DNA from: Arcicella sp.
GTDB taxonomy: Bacteria > Bacteroidota > Bacteroidia > Cytophagales > Spirosomataceae
Reading direction: 5' to 3'
DNA: 32,819 bases
Assembly (NCBI GenBank): GCA_025354645.1
Contig: JANXML010000377.1
Coordinates: forward strand, 1 to 32,819
Program-made: the position numbers and the translations under genes
Part shown: one piece after another, positions 24,017 to 32,727 of the stretch
Layout of the letters: the number at the start of each line of letters is the position of its first letter
Position numbering within the stretch: position 1 is the stretch's first letter
The notes under the pieces: model-generated
Told to the model about the DNA's origin: nothing
Databases searched by the model: none
What the model saw: only the letters and a program-made list of their open reading frames with translations

Positions 24017-24133
24017 TGTCATTGCGAGTGCAACGAAGCAATCTCTGTGATTGATGAAAGAGTTTTTAAGTTTTTCTCTCTAATTAAACAGATTGGTTTA
24101 GCGAAACTCCGATTCACTGCACTCGCAATGACA
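24017..24133. repeat. GTCATTGCGAG-type palindromic element
   Basis: TGTCATTGCGAGTGCA (24017-24032) and its exact complement (24118-24133) bound a 117-bp unit. A diverged direct copy of the left end (GTCATTGCGAATG) starts at about 23978. The GTCATTGCGAG...GAAGCAATC word is a widespread interspersed repeat in bacterial genomes. Confidence 0.75.
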
Positions 24134-24180
24134 AAACTCACAATTTTATAATTGACCGTTTTAAAGAACAAAAATACATG

Positions 24181-24214
24181 AAAAACCCTGATAATGTGGA
24201 AATTATCAGGGTTT
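24181..24214 (-). terminator. Terminator downstream of the TlpA-like gene
   Basis: Arms 24181-24194 and 24201-24214 form a perfect 14-bp stem with a 6-nt loop. On the minus strand the stem ends in TTTT, so it suits the gene ending at 24278. Confidence 0.8.
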
Positions 24215-24248
24215 TAAAGCATGAGAGGTTTCTAAGCTATTTCACATT

Positions 24249-24271
24249 ACAACAGGTTAGAAACCTGTTGT
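24249..24271. repeat. AACAGGTT palindrome next to the TlpA-like stop
   Basis: ACAACAGGTT and AACCTGTTGT form a perfect 10-bp stem with a 3-nt loop, 6 bp past the stop. A weaker relative (AGGTTTCTAAGCTATT) lies just before it at about 24225-24240, suggesting a paired, partly decayed repeat. Confidence 0.6.
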
Positions 24272-24277
24272 ACTCAT

Positions 24278-25426
24278 CTATTTCAATACTTCCTCCAACT
24301 TCCGTTCTAATTCCTCCCCACGTAAATATTTTGCAATAATTTTCCCTTCTTTATCCAATAAAAACGTAGCTGGAATACCTTGAACGCCATACGCAGCAGC
24401 GGCTGATGAATTCCAAAACTGTAAATCAGAAACGTGGTGCCAAGGCAAACCATCTTTTTCAATGGCTTTCACCCACGAATCTTTTTCCTGGTCGAGGCTC
24501 ACTGAAAATATATCGAATCCTTTGTCTTTAAATTTATAATACATTCTCACCACATTCGGATTTTCCTTTCTGCATGGTCCACACCAACTTGCCCAAAAGT
24601 CTATTAAAATATATTTCCCACGTAAAGAAGAAAGGGCTAAGGTTGTATCATTGGGCATTTTCATAGCAATTTCGGGGGCTTCCGAACCAACATCTACGCC
24701 ACGCAAACGCATGATTTGTTGATGGAAAGTTTTAATATGAATATTTGGTGAATTAGGTTTTTCTGCTTTGAATTTATCCGAAACTTGTATCATTGTTTCT
24801 AAATCCGCCTCTGGATTCAAGAAGTTCCCTGCCGTCCACAATGCCACTAAATTTGTTCCCATTTCGGGTAATAAAGCCTTAATTTTATTCACGTTAGCTG
24901 CTTGTGCCGCTTGAAAATCACTTTGAACTTTCTGTAATGTAGCTTCGTCTTTTTTCAATTTTGCAGCCTCTACTTGCTTATTCCAAACCTCAACTTTGGC
25001 TTGTAATTCTTGGTTGATTTTAATGATACGGTTAAAATACTCAATGTTTTTTGAGGCTCCCGTTATCAGGAAAGCACCTCGTTTATTAGGCAAATCCATT
25101 CCATCGGCAACAACATTGACAGTTTCGCCACCTTCCAAAATCAATAAAACCTTTTGGCTCAATTCCATTGCATAGAAATTAAGCAAATAATATCCTCCAC
25201 CATCAATAACTCTGGAATTAAATTTAAAAGATTTGTCTGCACTCACATTGGCAGAATCCATGGTGATGGGCGTGCCTCTACCATTGATAAATTGCAGATA
25301 TACCTTTTTGTCGGGTACAACATTATTTACCTTTCCAGTAATCGTAACTGGCTTTCCGTTAGGCACTTGGCTGAACAATAACGTGGTTATGCAAGCGAGT
25401 ATTACGCTTAAAAATGGCTTTTTCAT
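24278..25426 (-). CDS. TlpA-family thiol-disulfide oxidoreductase with DUF4369 domain
   Basis: A 382-residue exported protein with signal peptide (about 1-19). An N-terminal beta domain of DUF4369 type (about 25-125, ITGKVNNVVPDKKVYLQF) is followed by a helical middle (about 126-240) and a C-terminal thioredoxin fold. The redox motif is WCGPC (Cys282, Cys285) and the cis-proline is Pro352 in GIPATF. It should act in the periplasm as a disulfide reductase or isomerase for envelope proteins or cytochromes. The architecture is common and multi-copy in Bacteroidota, so the particular client is unknown. It is flanked by hairpins at both ends. Confidence 0.92.
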   Translation of the reverse strand: MKKPFLSVILACITTLLFSQVPNGKPVTITGKVNNVVPDKKVYLQFINGRGTPITMDSANVSADKSFKFNSRVIDGGGYYLLNFYAMELSQKVLLILEGGETVNVVADGMDLPNKRGAFLITGASKNIEYFNRIIKINQELQAKVEVWNKQVEAAKLKKDEATLQKVQSDFQAAQAANVNKIKALLPEMGTNLVALWTAGNFLNPEADLETMIQVSDKFKAEKPNSPNIHIKTFHQQIMRLRGVDVGSEAPEIAMKMPNDTTLALSSLRGKYILIDFWASWCGPCRKENPNVVRMYYKFKDKGFDIFSVSLDQEKDSWVKAIEKDGLPWHHVSDLQFWNSSAAAAYGVQGIPATFLLDKEGKIIAKYLRGEELERKLEEVLK

Positions 25427-25443
25427 GTTTCTATTTTAAGGTG

Positions 25444-25584
25444 TTAGGGGTTGGGGGTTAGGCGTTAGAAACAAAGCTATAAACTTCCCGAAAGTAAAAA
25501 AACTTTCGGGAAGTTCTCAAAAGATTAATTAAACCTTTCAAACCAATTCCTGACCCCTAAAACCAATCCCCTAATTCCTAAGTT
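25444..25584. repeat. Nested inverted repeats between gatB and the TlpA-like gene
   Basis: An inner perfect 14-bp stem (25482-25495 with 25502-25515, A6 loop) can act as a terminator after gatB. Around it are TTAGGGGTTGGGGG-type words (25444-25461) and CCCCTAA words (25553-25580), which form a looser outer pairing. The outer words look like a low-complexity intergenic repeat that reaches the 3' end of gatB. Confidence 0.6.
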
Positions 25585-27029
25585 AACGATTTCTGCAATA
25601 ATTCCGTCGTAACTTTCGGGTCGGCAGAGCCTTTTGATTTCTTCATAATTTCACCCATGAACATGCCCAAAAGCCCTTTTTTACCTGATTTGTATTCCTT
25701 AACTTTCGCTGAATTATTGGCTAAAACTTCATCAATTAACGCTTGCAAGGCATCCGTATTGCTTTGCTGAATTAGATTCTTGGCTTCGGCAATTTGCAAG
25801 GGTGTTTTTTGAGTATCAATCAGCATTTCTGGGAAAATCTGTTGTGCCGCCGTTGAGGTGCTTACTTTACCATCCTCAATCAGATTTATCAATGCTCCCA
25901 AATGCTCTGGACTTAATGATAACTGATTAATTTCCAGATTATTATCATTCAAATATGACTTAATCGTTCCCATAATCCAGTTGGAAACTGCTTTATAATT
26001 TTTGGTAAATAGACAAGTTACTTCAAAATATTCTGCCATCTCACGAGTGTCCGTAAGCACGCCTGCATCGTAATCTGGTAAATTATATTGTTTTGTAAAC
26101 TTCTCGAAAAGTTCCCACGGCAATGCTGGCATTTGGCTTTTTACTTCATATAACCATGCTTCCGGAATCGTCAAAGGTACTAAATCTGGTTCTGGGAAAT
26201 AACGATAATCGTTCTGAGTTTCTTTCTCACGCATTCCCGCAGTACGTCCTGTGGCAGGGTCGAAACTCCGAGTTTCTTGTATAATTGGAATACTATTTTC
26301 AACGGCATCTATTTGTCTAACTATCTCATATTCAATGGCTTTCTGAATAAATTTCATTGAGTTCATGTTCTTGATTTCAACTTTTGTTCCAAATACTTTA
26401 CTTCCCACCAACATCACCGAAACATTGACATCACAACGCAAAGAACCTTCTTCCATGTTGCCATCACATATACCCAAATACCGCACTAATTTGCGGACTT
26501 CGGTCATAAAAGTGGCTGCCTCCTCGGCAGATTTGATTTCGGGTTCAGTAACCATTTCAATCAGTGGTGTTCCTGCACGATTATAATCCAACAAACTATC
26601 CATTGAGCCATCCGCATGAAGCGATTTTCCTGCATCTTCTTCTAAGTGAATATGATGAAAACGCACTCTTTTTTCACCCGTCGAAAGTTTTACATCAACC
26701 CCACCACCCATGCAAATTGGCGTTTTGTCTTGGGTAATTTGATAGCCTTTTGGAAGGTCAGGATAGAAGTAATTTTTACGGTCAAAGTATTGATTTTCAG
26801 TAATTTGTGAATTGCACGCCAAGCCCATTTTAATAGCATATTCTACTGCTTTGCGATTTAGTTTTGGCAAAGTGCCAGGATGTCCGAGTGTGATGGGTGA
26901 TATGTGCGTATTAGGCAATCCTCCAAAAGAAGTAGCATCGGCTGCAAAAATTTTACTCTCAGTCTGCAACTGAGCGTGTACTTCTAAGCCAATAACGACT
27001 TCGTATTTATCTCTAATTTCTTGTTTCAT
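25578..27029 (-). CDS. gatB: Asp-tRNA(Asn)/Glu-tRNA(Gln) amidotransferase subunit B
   Basis: The 483-residue subunit of GatCAB converts mischarged Glu-tRNA(Gln) or Asp-tRNA(Asn) to the correct amide form. I set the start at 27029 (MKQEIRDKYEVVIGLEVHAQL), the family norm. An in-frame ATG at 27119 would add 30 residues and would lie upstream of the promoter-like box. Visible markers are FDRKNYFYPDLPKGYQITQ, LEEDAGKS, DYNRAGTPLIEMVTEP and the RCDVNVS block, plus the C-terminal helical YqeY-like tail ending KVTTELLQKSL. gatA and gatC are not in the window; the amidase at 7088 is an exported enzyme and does not substitute for GatA. Confidence 0.96.
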   Translation of the reverse strand: MKQEIRDKYEVVIGLEVHAQLQTESKIFAADATSFGGLPNTHISPITLGHPGTLPKLNRKAVEYAIKMGLACNSQITENQYFDRKNYFYPDLPKGYQITQDKTPICMGGGVDVKLSTGEKRVRFHHIHLEEDAGKSLHADGSMDSLLDYNRAGTPLIEMVTEPEIKSAEEAATFMTEVRKLVRYLGICDGNMEEGSLRCDVNVSVMLVGSKVFGTKVEIKNMNSMKFIQKAIEYEIVRQIDAVENSIPIIQETRSFDPATGRTAGMREKETQNDYRYFPEPDLVPLTIPEAWLYEVKSQMPALPWELFEKFTKQYNLPDYDAGVLTDTREMAEYFEVTCLFTKNYKAVSNWIMGTIKSYLNDNNLEINQLSLSPEHLGALINLIEDGKVSTSTAAQQIFPEMLIDTQKTPLQIAEAKNLIQQSNTDALQALIDEVLANNSAKVKEYKSGKKGLLGMFMGEIMKKSKGSADPKVTTELLQKSLT

Positions 27030-27053
27030 TGCGTATTTCAAAATATCTATTTG

Positions 27054-27061
27054 CAAAGATA
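27054..27061 (-). promoter_or_regulatory. -7 box of gatB
   Basis: TATCTTTG on the minus strand, matching TAnnTTTG, 24 bp before the chosen gatB start. No good -33 TTTG is seen at the standard distance. The position supports the start at 27029. Confidence 0.45.
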
Positions 27062-27239
27062 ATGGGTTTTTATTTTGAGATAATGATGTTAAACCAATGA
27101 TGAGTTGTTTTTGAATCAAGCTAATCTACGGTATAGATGATTTTTCCTGTTTTAATTAATGAACGATACATTTTAACAACTATACAATTTACGATAAATA
27201 GCCAAATTAAACCCTTCAATTCCATGTCAAATTTATTCC

Positions 27240-27247
27240 TATCTTTG
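27240..27247 (+). promoter_or_regulatory. -7 box of the BNR-repeat gene
   Basis: TATCTTTG, 27 bp before the ATG at 27275. The -33 region lacks TTTG. It lies downstream of the alternative ATG at 27137 and so supports the later start. Confidence 0.45.
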
Positions 27248-27274
27248 AATAAAATCATCCCAAAATCAATAACC

Positions 27275-30196
27275 ATGAAAAAACTATTACTTATCTTCCT
27301 CCTCAGCACTTTCCATTTCATTACCCATGCTCAATTCAACCCCAATCTCTTCAATGCCATAAAGTACAGAATGATTGGACCGCATCGTGGTGGGCGGACG
27401 GTCGGGGCGGTGGGTGTGCCTCAACAACCTAATGTTTTCTATATTGGCGTAAACAATGGCGGAGTATGGAAAACCAATGATTATGGCAGGACGTGGAAAC
27501 CCATTTTTGATGACCAATCCACGGGTTCAGTGGGCGATATTGCCGTGGCTCCTTCCAATCCCAACGTCATTTATGTTGCCAGTGGCGAAGGAATTCAACG
27601 TCCAGATTTAGGCGTTGGGAATGGCGTTTATAAATCAATTGATGCAGGTAAAACGTGGATAAATACGGGTTTAAAAGATGGGCAACAAATTGGGAGTATC
27701 ATCATCGACCCAACCAACGAAAATCATGTTTTTGTAGCCGTCTTGGGGCATCCTTACGGTCCAAATACGGAAAGAGGCGTTTACAGAACCATCGACGGGG
27801 GTAAAAATTGGGAGCGAGTGTTATACAAAGATGAAAACACGGGAGCAATTCAAGTGGTTTTCGACCCTAAAAATCCAAATATTATTTATGCAGACCTCTG
27901 GGCGGCTCGTCAAGGTCCTTGGGAAAATGGGGCTTGGCAAGGCAAAGAAAGCGGTTTATTCAAATCAATGGACGGTGGAAATACTTGGAACAAACTGACG
28001 AAAGGCTTACCAACCATTGAACAAGGCTTAGGTAGAATTGGTTTTTGCGTAGCTCCAAGCGACCCCAATCGTATGTACGCAACCGTTGATGCAGGGAAAT
28101 TGGGCGGAATTTATCGTTCAGATGATGCGGGGGAAAATTGGGTTTTAATTAACTCAGATGGTCGTTTGTGGGGTCGTGGAAGTGATTTTGCCGAAATAAA
28201 AGTTGACCCTAAAAACGCTGATATTGTTTACACTGCCAACGTCGTTACGTGGAAATCAAGCGATGGAGCCAAAACTTGGACGGCTTTCAGAGGTGCTCCT
28301 GGGGGCGATGATTACCACAGAATTTGGATAAATCCTGATAATACCAACATCATGCTCATTGCCGCCGATCAAGGAGCAATTATCACGGTGAATGGTGGCG
28401 AAACTTTTTCATCTTGGTATAATCAACCGACGGCACAGTTTTATCATGTTAGTACTGATAATGCCTTTCCGTATAATGTGTTGGGCGGGCAACAAGAAAG
28501 CGGTTCGGTTAGTATTGCTTCACGCAGTAATGATGGCAATATTGGCTATCGGGAGTGGCATCCTGCGGGTGTGGAGGAGTATGGATACGTGGCTGCCGAC
28601 CCGCTCGACCCAAATATTATTTACGGAGGAAAAATCTCAAAAACGGACAAACGAACGGGACAAGTTCAAAATATTGCTCCTGAGGCGGTGCGGTCTGGAA
28701 AATACCGTTTTGTAAGAACTGCCCCCGTGCTTTTCTCGCCCATTGACCCCAAAACGCTGTTTTTAGCGGGTAATGTCTTGCTCAAAACCCAAGATGCAGG
28801 GAACTCTTGGACAATTATTAGTCCAGATTTGAGCCGTGAAACCTATGCTGATATTCCAGAAAGCGTTGGAATTTATCGTACAGAAGAGATGAAAAAAATG
28901 GCTCGCCGTGGCGTGATTTATGCCCTTGCTCCTTCACCAAAAGACATTAACACTTTGTGGGCAGGAACGGATGATGGACTTATTCATATCACAAAAGATG
29001 GTGGTAAAAATTGGCAAGATATTACGCCCGTAACGCCTTCGGGAGAGAAAAATAACTATTGGTTATGGTCAAAAATCTCCATGATTGAAGCCAGTCATTT
29101 TGACGTAAATACTGCTTACGTAGCCGTTAATCGCATTAGAAATGACGATATGCGACCACACATTATGCGTACACGAGACGATGGAAAAACGTGGCAAGAA
29201 ACGGTAAATGGCTTACCAAATGACCCGATAAATTCTGTAAAAGAAGACCCAAATAGAAAAGGATTACTGTTTGCAGGTTCAGAAACTGCCGTTTATGTTT
29301 CCTTTGATGATGGTGACCATTGGCAATCTTTACGCCTAAATATGCCCGCCACTTCCATTCGTGATTTAGTGATAAAAGACGATGATTTAGTGATTGGAAC
29401 GCACGGACGTAGCTTCTGGATTTTGGATGATATTACGCCACTCCGTCAAATCACAGCAGATTTAGCGAAATCGGAAGCCATTTTTTACCAACCACAAAAC
29501 CCGTATCGAGTACGTTGGAATATCTACACCGATACGCCCGTTCCGCAAGAAGAAGCCGCAGGACAAAATCCACCCGACGGAGCCATTTTTGATTATTATT
29601 TGAAAGAAAAATCCCAAAGTGAAGTGAACCTCGAAATTTTTGACGCTTCGGGGAAATCAGTCCGTAAGTTTTCAAGTAATGATAAGCCTTACACGATTCC
29701 AGACGTAAATATTCCTTTGTACTGGGTACGTCCGCAACAAATGCTTTCTGCCGAAGCGGGTTCGCAACGTTTTGTGTGGGATATGCACTATAAACCTTTG
29801 GATGAACCAGCTTCTTATCCAATTTCAGCAACGTATATGGATACCGCACCCGACCCAACGTCGCCTTGGGTTTTGGCAGGAAATTATACCGCAAAAATAA
29901 CGATAAATGGTAAAATTTATACCCAAAATTTCACCATCAAACAAGACCCAAGAGTAAAGACCAATCCAGAGAAAATGAAGCAAATCCACGATTTGTCCAT
30001 GATTTGTTACGAAGCAAAACAAAAAATTACCATTAAATTAAAAGAAAATCCACCGAAAGAAACGGAAGTCAAATTGAACAAATTAAAAAATGCGTTCAGT
30101 TCAATTTTTAACATTTTAGTGGATACTGATATGCCCGTTACTTCGCAAACAGTGAAGGCTTTGGAGAAAGTGTCGAGGGAATTTAATGAGTTATAA
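27275..30196 (+). CDS. Exported VPS10/BNR-repeat (sialidase-fold-like) protein
   Basis: A 973-residue secreted or surface protein with signal peptide MKKLLLIFLLSTFHFITHAQ. It is a beta-propeller protein of the VPS10/sortilin type with many Asp-box (S-x-D-x-G-x-x-W) hairpins, for example SIDAGKTW, TIDGGKNWE, SMDGGNTWN, SDDAGENWV, TQDAGNSWT, TKDGGKNWQ and TRDDGKTWQ. Two propellers are likely over about 30-690, followed by an Ig-like beta region and a helical tail (about 890-973). In Bacteroidota such proteins are labelled 'glycosyl hydrolase', but Asp boxes alone do not show catalysis, so enzyme activity is unproven. I chose the ATG at 27275 because it begins the signal peptide and lies after a promoter box. 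It is divergent from gatB. Confidence 0.9.
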   Translation: MKKLLLIFLLSTFHFITHAQFNPNLFNAIKYRMIGPHRGGRTVGAVGVPQQPNVFYIGVNNGGVWKTNDYGRTWKPIFDDQSTGSVGDIAVAPSNPNVIYVASGEGIQRPDLGVGNGVYKSIDAGKTWINTGLKDGQQIGSIIIDPTNENHVFVAVLGHPYGPNTERGVYRTIDGGKNWERVLYKDENTGAIQVVFDPKNPNIIYADLWAARQGPWENGAWQGKESGLFKSMDGGNTWNKLTKGLPTIEQGLGRIGFCVAPSDPNRMYATVDAGKLGGIYRSDDAGENWVLINSDGRLWGRGSDFAEIKVDPKNADIVYTANVVTWKSSDGAKTWTAFRGAPGGDDYHRIWINPDNTNIMLIAADQGAIITVNGGETFSSWYNQPTAQFYHVSTDNAFPYNVLGGQQESGSVSIASRSNDGNIGYREWHPAGVEEYGYVAADPLDPNIIYGGKISKTDKRTGQVQNIAPEAVRSGKYRFVRTAPVLFSPIDPKTLFLAGNVLLKTQDAGNSWTIISPDLSRETYADIPESVGIYRTEEMKKMARRGVIYALAPSPKDINTLWAGTDDGLIHITKDGGKNWQDITPVTPSGEKNNYWLWSKISMIEASHFDVNTAYVAVNRIRNDDMRPHIMRTRDDGKTWQETVNGLPNDPINSVKEDPNRKGLLFAGSETAVYVSFDDGDHWQSLRLNMPATSIRDLVIKDDDLVIGTHGRSFWILDDITPLRQITADLAKSEAIFYQPQNPYRVRWNIYTDTPVPQEEAAGQNPPDGAIFDYYLKEKSQSEVNLEIFDASGKSVRKFSSNDKPYTIPDVNIPLYWVRPQQMLSAEAGSQRFVWDMHYKPLDEPASYPISATYMDTAPDPTSPWVLAGNYTAKITINGKIYTQNFTIKQDPRVKTNPEKMKQIHDLSMICYEAKQKITIKLKENPPKETEVKLNKLKNAFSSIFNILVDTDMPVTSQTVKALEKVSREFNEL

Positions 30197-30329
30197 AATA
30201 TTGAATTGTTGTCATGATGTTAAATATGGCTTAAAACCATATTTAACATTTATTAAAAATCTCTATATACTCATTCTCCAAAAATCTTCGTTATATCAAT
30301 TCTTTTGTTCAAATCTTATCAAATTAGTT

Positions 30330-30854
30330 ATGAAAAAATATTTTCCATTCTTCTTCATAATCATCTCCTTCGCATGCAAACAATCCGTAGAACCAACTGT
30401 CTATCAAATAGATAAGGGTTTAGAAGTATATTTAGATAAATTTATGAAAGAGGCAGAAACCCGTGGAATTACGATTATAACTCAAAATCTTATTTTGAAA
30501 TTTGGCACCACCACCGAAGAAATATGTGGACGATGTGTTAAGGCTAAAAATGATGGGCAACGAACTGTAACTATTATAAATAACTTAAATTGTTGGCAAC
30601 AAGTACCTTATGAAAATCGAGAAGCATTAGTTTTTCATGAATTAGCTCACTGCCTATTAGGGCGAATTCATCGAGATGATTTTCTGCCAAATGGAATAGA
30701 AGCAAGCATTATGAATAGTAAAGGAAGTGGATTTTATGAGCCTTGTATTTATGACATTACTGGAAATGGAAGTTGCGATAAAACTTATCGTAGAAGTTAT
30801 TACATTGACGAAATTTTCGATGAAAAAACAACCGTCCCAACTTGGGGAAAATAA
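30330..30854 (+). CDS. Putative zinc metallopeptidase-like lipoprotein
   Basis: The 174-residue product starts at 30330 with MKKYFPFFFIIISFACKQS, a signal with lipobox SFAC (Cys16). The frame extends upstream to 30186, but that would put a non-signal leader in front. A zinc-peptidase motif is clear: HELAHCLLGRIH (103-114), with His103, Glu104 and His107. A further His114 lies seven residues after His107, one more than in metzincins, and SIMNS (126-130) could be a Met-turn. The family is not one I can name. Activity and substrate are unknown. It begins 133 bp after the BNR gene; no terminator is obvious between them. Confidence 0.7.
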   Translation: MKKYFPFFFIIISFACKQSVEPTVYQIDKGLEVYLDKFMKEAETRGITIITQNLILKFGTTTEEICGRCVKAKNDGQRTVTIINNLNCWQQVPYENREALVFHELAHCLLGRIHRDDFLPNGIEASIMNSKGSGFYEPCIYDITGNGSCDKTYRRSYYIDEIFDEKTTVPTWGK

Positions 30855-30981
30855 TAATTATTCTGTGAAATGATGCAACCTCACGTAAAATTTTAAGTAA
30901 AGCTGTGTTATCAACATAGATTTTCGATTAATCTTTTAATTCATAATCATTCATGGAATAAACTCCTTTATTTACACATTT

Positions 30982-31443
30982 TCATCGTTTATTTTCGGAG
31001 GAAATCCTTTTCATTTTTTGCTCTAATCGTTCAATTTTCTTGTTTTGTTCAATCGCATACAGCGTCAATTCTTCTACTTTTTGGAGTAGAAGGGCTTGGG
31101 TTTCGGCAAGGTCAATTCCGTTTTTGGTTACATCGGCAGTTGAAGGAATATCAGGGAGATGTTTGTTGAGTTTGATGTATTGTGATACTTCCGAAAGTGT
31201 ACGTAGTTTGAAAGTAGGCTCAAACACATAATCTGCCCAAAAAGCCGTTCCATTCGTAGCTACACGAATTTTCTCCGTAATAATTCCCCCACCAATTGCC
31301 ATTTTATAGGTGCTTCCCACAGGAATACTCACGCCCGTACCTACGGTGATACCATCAGGAAAGCCAACGGGCGATTGAGCGAAACAAATCAAATTGGACA
31401 CAAAAAGTCCAGTAATGAGAAGAGTAATAAATAAATTTTTCAT
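30982..31443 (-). CDS. Exported S74/tail-fibre-like C-terminal domain protein
   Basis: The 153-residue protein has a signal peptide (about 1-23), a short glycine-rich beta segment, and then the block EKIRVATNGTAFWADYVFEPTFKLRTLSEVSQYIKLNKHLPDIPS. This block is typical of a large family of Bacteroidota surface proteins. It ends in a predicted coiled coil (about 112-147, LLLQKVEELTLYAIEQNKKIERLEQKMKR). It resembles the trimerisation/chaperone end of tail-fibre-like proteins, without the catalytic Ser-Lys signature of true S74 autoproteases that I could identify. The body upstream is much shorter than in typical members. Role unknown, probably structural. Confidence 0.75.
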   Translation of the reverse strand: MKNLFITLLITGLFVSNLICFAQSPVGFPDGITVGTGVSIPVGSTYKMAIGGGIITEKIRVATNGTAFWADYVFEPTFKLRTLSEVSQYIKLNKHLPDIPSTADVTKNGIDLAETQALLLQKVEELTLYAIEQNKKIERLEQKMKRISSENKR

Positions 31444-31590
31444 GATATTTTAATAGTTATTATTGCTAAAAATGAATTGATTACAATTGAAATGGCAAGT
31501 AAAGAGCGTATCGCCATAACAAATCATTTGTTCGTAAGATTTTATATTTCTTGAAACTGTGCCTTTTTGCCTCTGTGCCTATAAAAACAC

Positions 31591-32706
31591 TCAATTACAC
31601 CCACCAATTTGTGCCTTAAAAACCGTTTGCCGATAGCTCGTAGGTAACACATTTGGGTATGCTTGTTTTGAAATTGCCTGAAAGCCTGGCGAAAGTTGAA
31701 TTAAACCTCCTCCTGTGTAAAGCACATCTAAATCGCCATAGATAAAATCTGTATTAGCAATGTTGCTCGTTGAGTTTAGTGAAGTACTCGCTTGCTGTTT
31801 TTGGGTACTGGTTTGTACCGTAGTATTGATTATTTGAGTTGTTGGGCAGAATGGAAAACTCCATAACTCCCTTCCATTTTGACCATCAGTTGCTTCAAAA
31901 AATACTCGTCCAGTATTACTAACGTGCATGGCTGCATTGGGAGCAACACCATCATTATAGTTTCCTTGAAATAAATCATTTACCATCGTTGTGCCTGCGG
32001 CTATGCCATTCGATTTCCAAAGCTCTATACCGATTGAATTATTGCTAATGGCTGGAAAATAAATATACTGTGAAATGACTGGAAATGGAGTATATGTTTG
32101 ATTTGAAATTCCACTAACATTCGTAGCTATATTGATGTCTTTGACAAGTGTCGTATTTGCTACTGTACCTCCCGAACGCCATAACTCTCTGCCTTGTAGT
32201 GAATTATTGGTATAAGCAGAAAACAGAAGAAGATTCCCTACAAACGTAAGGCTTTGTGGATTACTACTGAGCGGAGCACTAATTGGTGGTTCAAAATGTA
32301 TATTGATAAGTATTGTACCAGCCGCTGTGCCATCAGATACCCACAGTTCACGCCCATGTGTGCCATCATCGGCTGTGAAATAAAATTTATTAAAAGTAGT
32401 AGAAGCGGTACTTGTTAAATTTTCGGGATAACTTCCATTGCTTCCCACTCTTATATCTTTCAATAGTGTTGTGCCTGCCAAAGTGCCATCAGATGACCAC
32501 AGTTCAGCACCAAAAATATCATCAACTCTGAAATAGAGTTTATTATTAAATGCCATAAAGGGAATATTATTTATAGGTAAATTGAAGGATTTAACAAGCG
32601 TAGTACCCGCAATGGTACCATCTGAACGCCATAATTCAGAGTCATTTTTAGCAAAATATACATAACCATTCATGTAAGTAAGGGCTGAAATCACCATTTG
32701 GGCCAA
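31591..32706 (-). CDS. ELWxxDGTxxGT repeat protein, 5'-truncated
   Basis: About 371 residues of beta-propeller-like repeats, each with an ELWxSDGTxAGT motif: ELWRSDGTIAGT, ELWSSDGTLAGT, ELWVSDGTAAGT, ELWRSGGTVANT, ELWKSNGIAAGT and a final ELWSFPF. The C-terminus (LIQLSPGFQAISKQAYPN...TVFKAQIGGC) is the typical end of Cytophagales surface proteins with this layout. There is no signal peptide: the frame begins at TTG 32706 or ATG 32697, right at a repeat. An in-frame TAG lies 8 codons earlier at 32728. Complete relatives start with a signal and often more repeats, so this copy is probably a remnant or was cut by an insertion just upstream. Confidence 0.75.
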   Translation of the reverse strand: MAQMVISALTYMNGYVYFAKNDSELWRSDGTIAGTTLVKSFNLPINNIPFMAFNNKLYFRVDDIFGAELWSSDGTLAGTTLLKDIRVGSNGSYPENLTSTASTTFNKFYFTADDGTHGRELWVSDGTAAGTILINIHFEPPISAPLSSNPQSLTFVGNLLLFSAYTNNSLQGRELWRSGGTVANTTLVKDINIATNVSGISNQTYTPFPVISQYIYFPAISNNSIGIELWKSNGIAAGTTMVNDLFQGNYNDGVAPNAAMHVSNTGRVFFEATDGQNGRELWSFPFCPTTQIINTTVQTSTQKQQASTSLNSTSNIANTDFIYGDLDVLYTGGGLIQLSPGFQAISKQAYPNVLPTSYRQTVFKAQIGGCN

Positions 32707-32727
32707 ATCTAAACTAAGTCTTATAAT

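Larger units (their letters stand above)
23957..24277. other. Repeat-filled spacer upstream of proC
   Basis: This 321-bp spacer has no gene. It holds a GTCATTGCGA-type element (23976-24133), a perfect-stem terminator (24181-24214), and an AACAGGTT palindrome (24249-24271) with a decayed copy of its arm at about 24222-24243. Confidence 0.7.

Noticed and set aside
24017-24133. tRNA-like or structured RNA gene
   Set aside because: The fold comes from one long inverted repeat; there is no cloverleaf or conserved tRNA box.
27137-27274. 46-codon N-terminal extension of the BNR protein
   Set aside because: It would precede the signal peptide and lies upstream of the promoter-like box.
30186-30329. 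Upstream start of the metallopeptidase-like gene overlapping the BNR gene end
   Set aside because: A clear lipoprotein signal begins at 30330; the 48 upstream codons show no domain.
30951-30969. Possible third copy of the ATPase-flanking repeat (CATTCAT...ATAAACTCC)
   Set aside because: Only 16 of 19 positions match, with a 3-base block mismatch, and the rest of the 43 bp is absent; probably chance.
31591-32700. Tandem DNA repeat or CRISPR-like array
   Set aside because: The periodicity comes from protein-level ELWxxDGT repeats of about 55 codons with diverged DNA; no identical short repeats with spacers.
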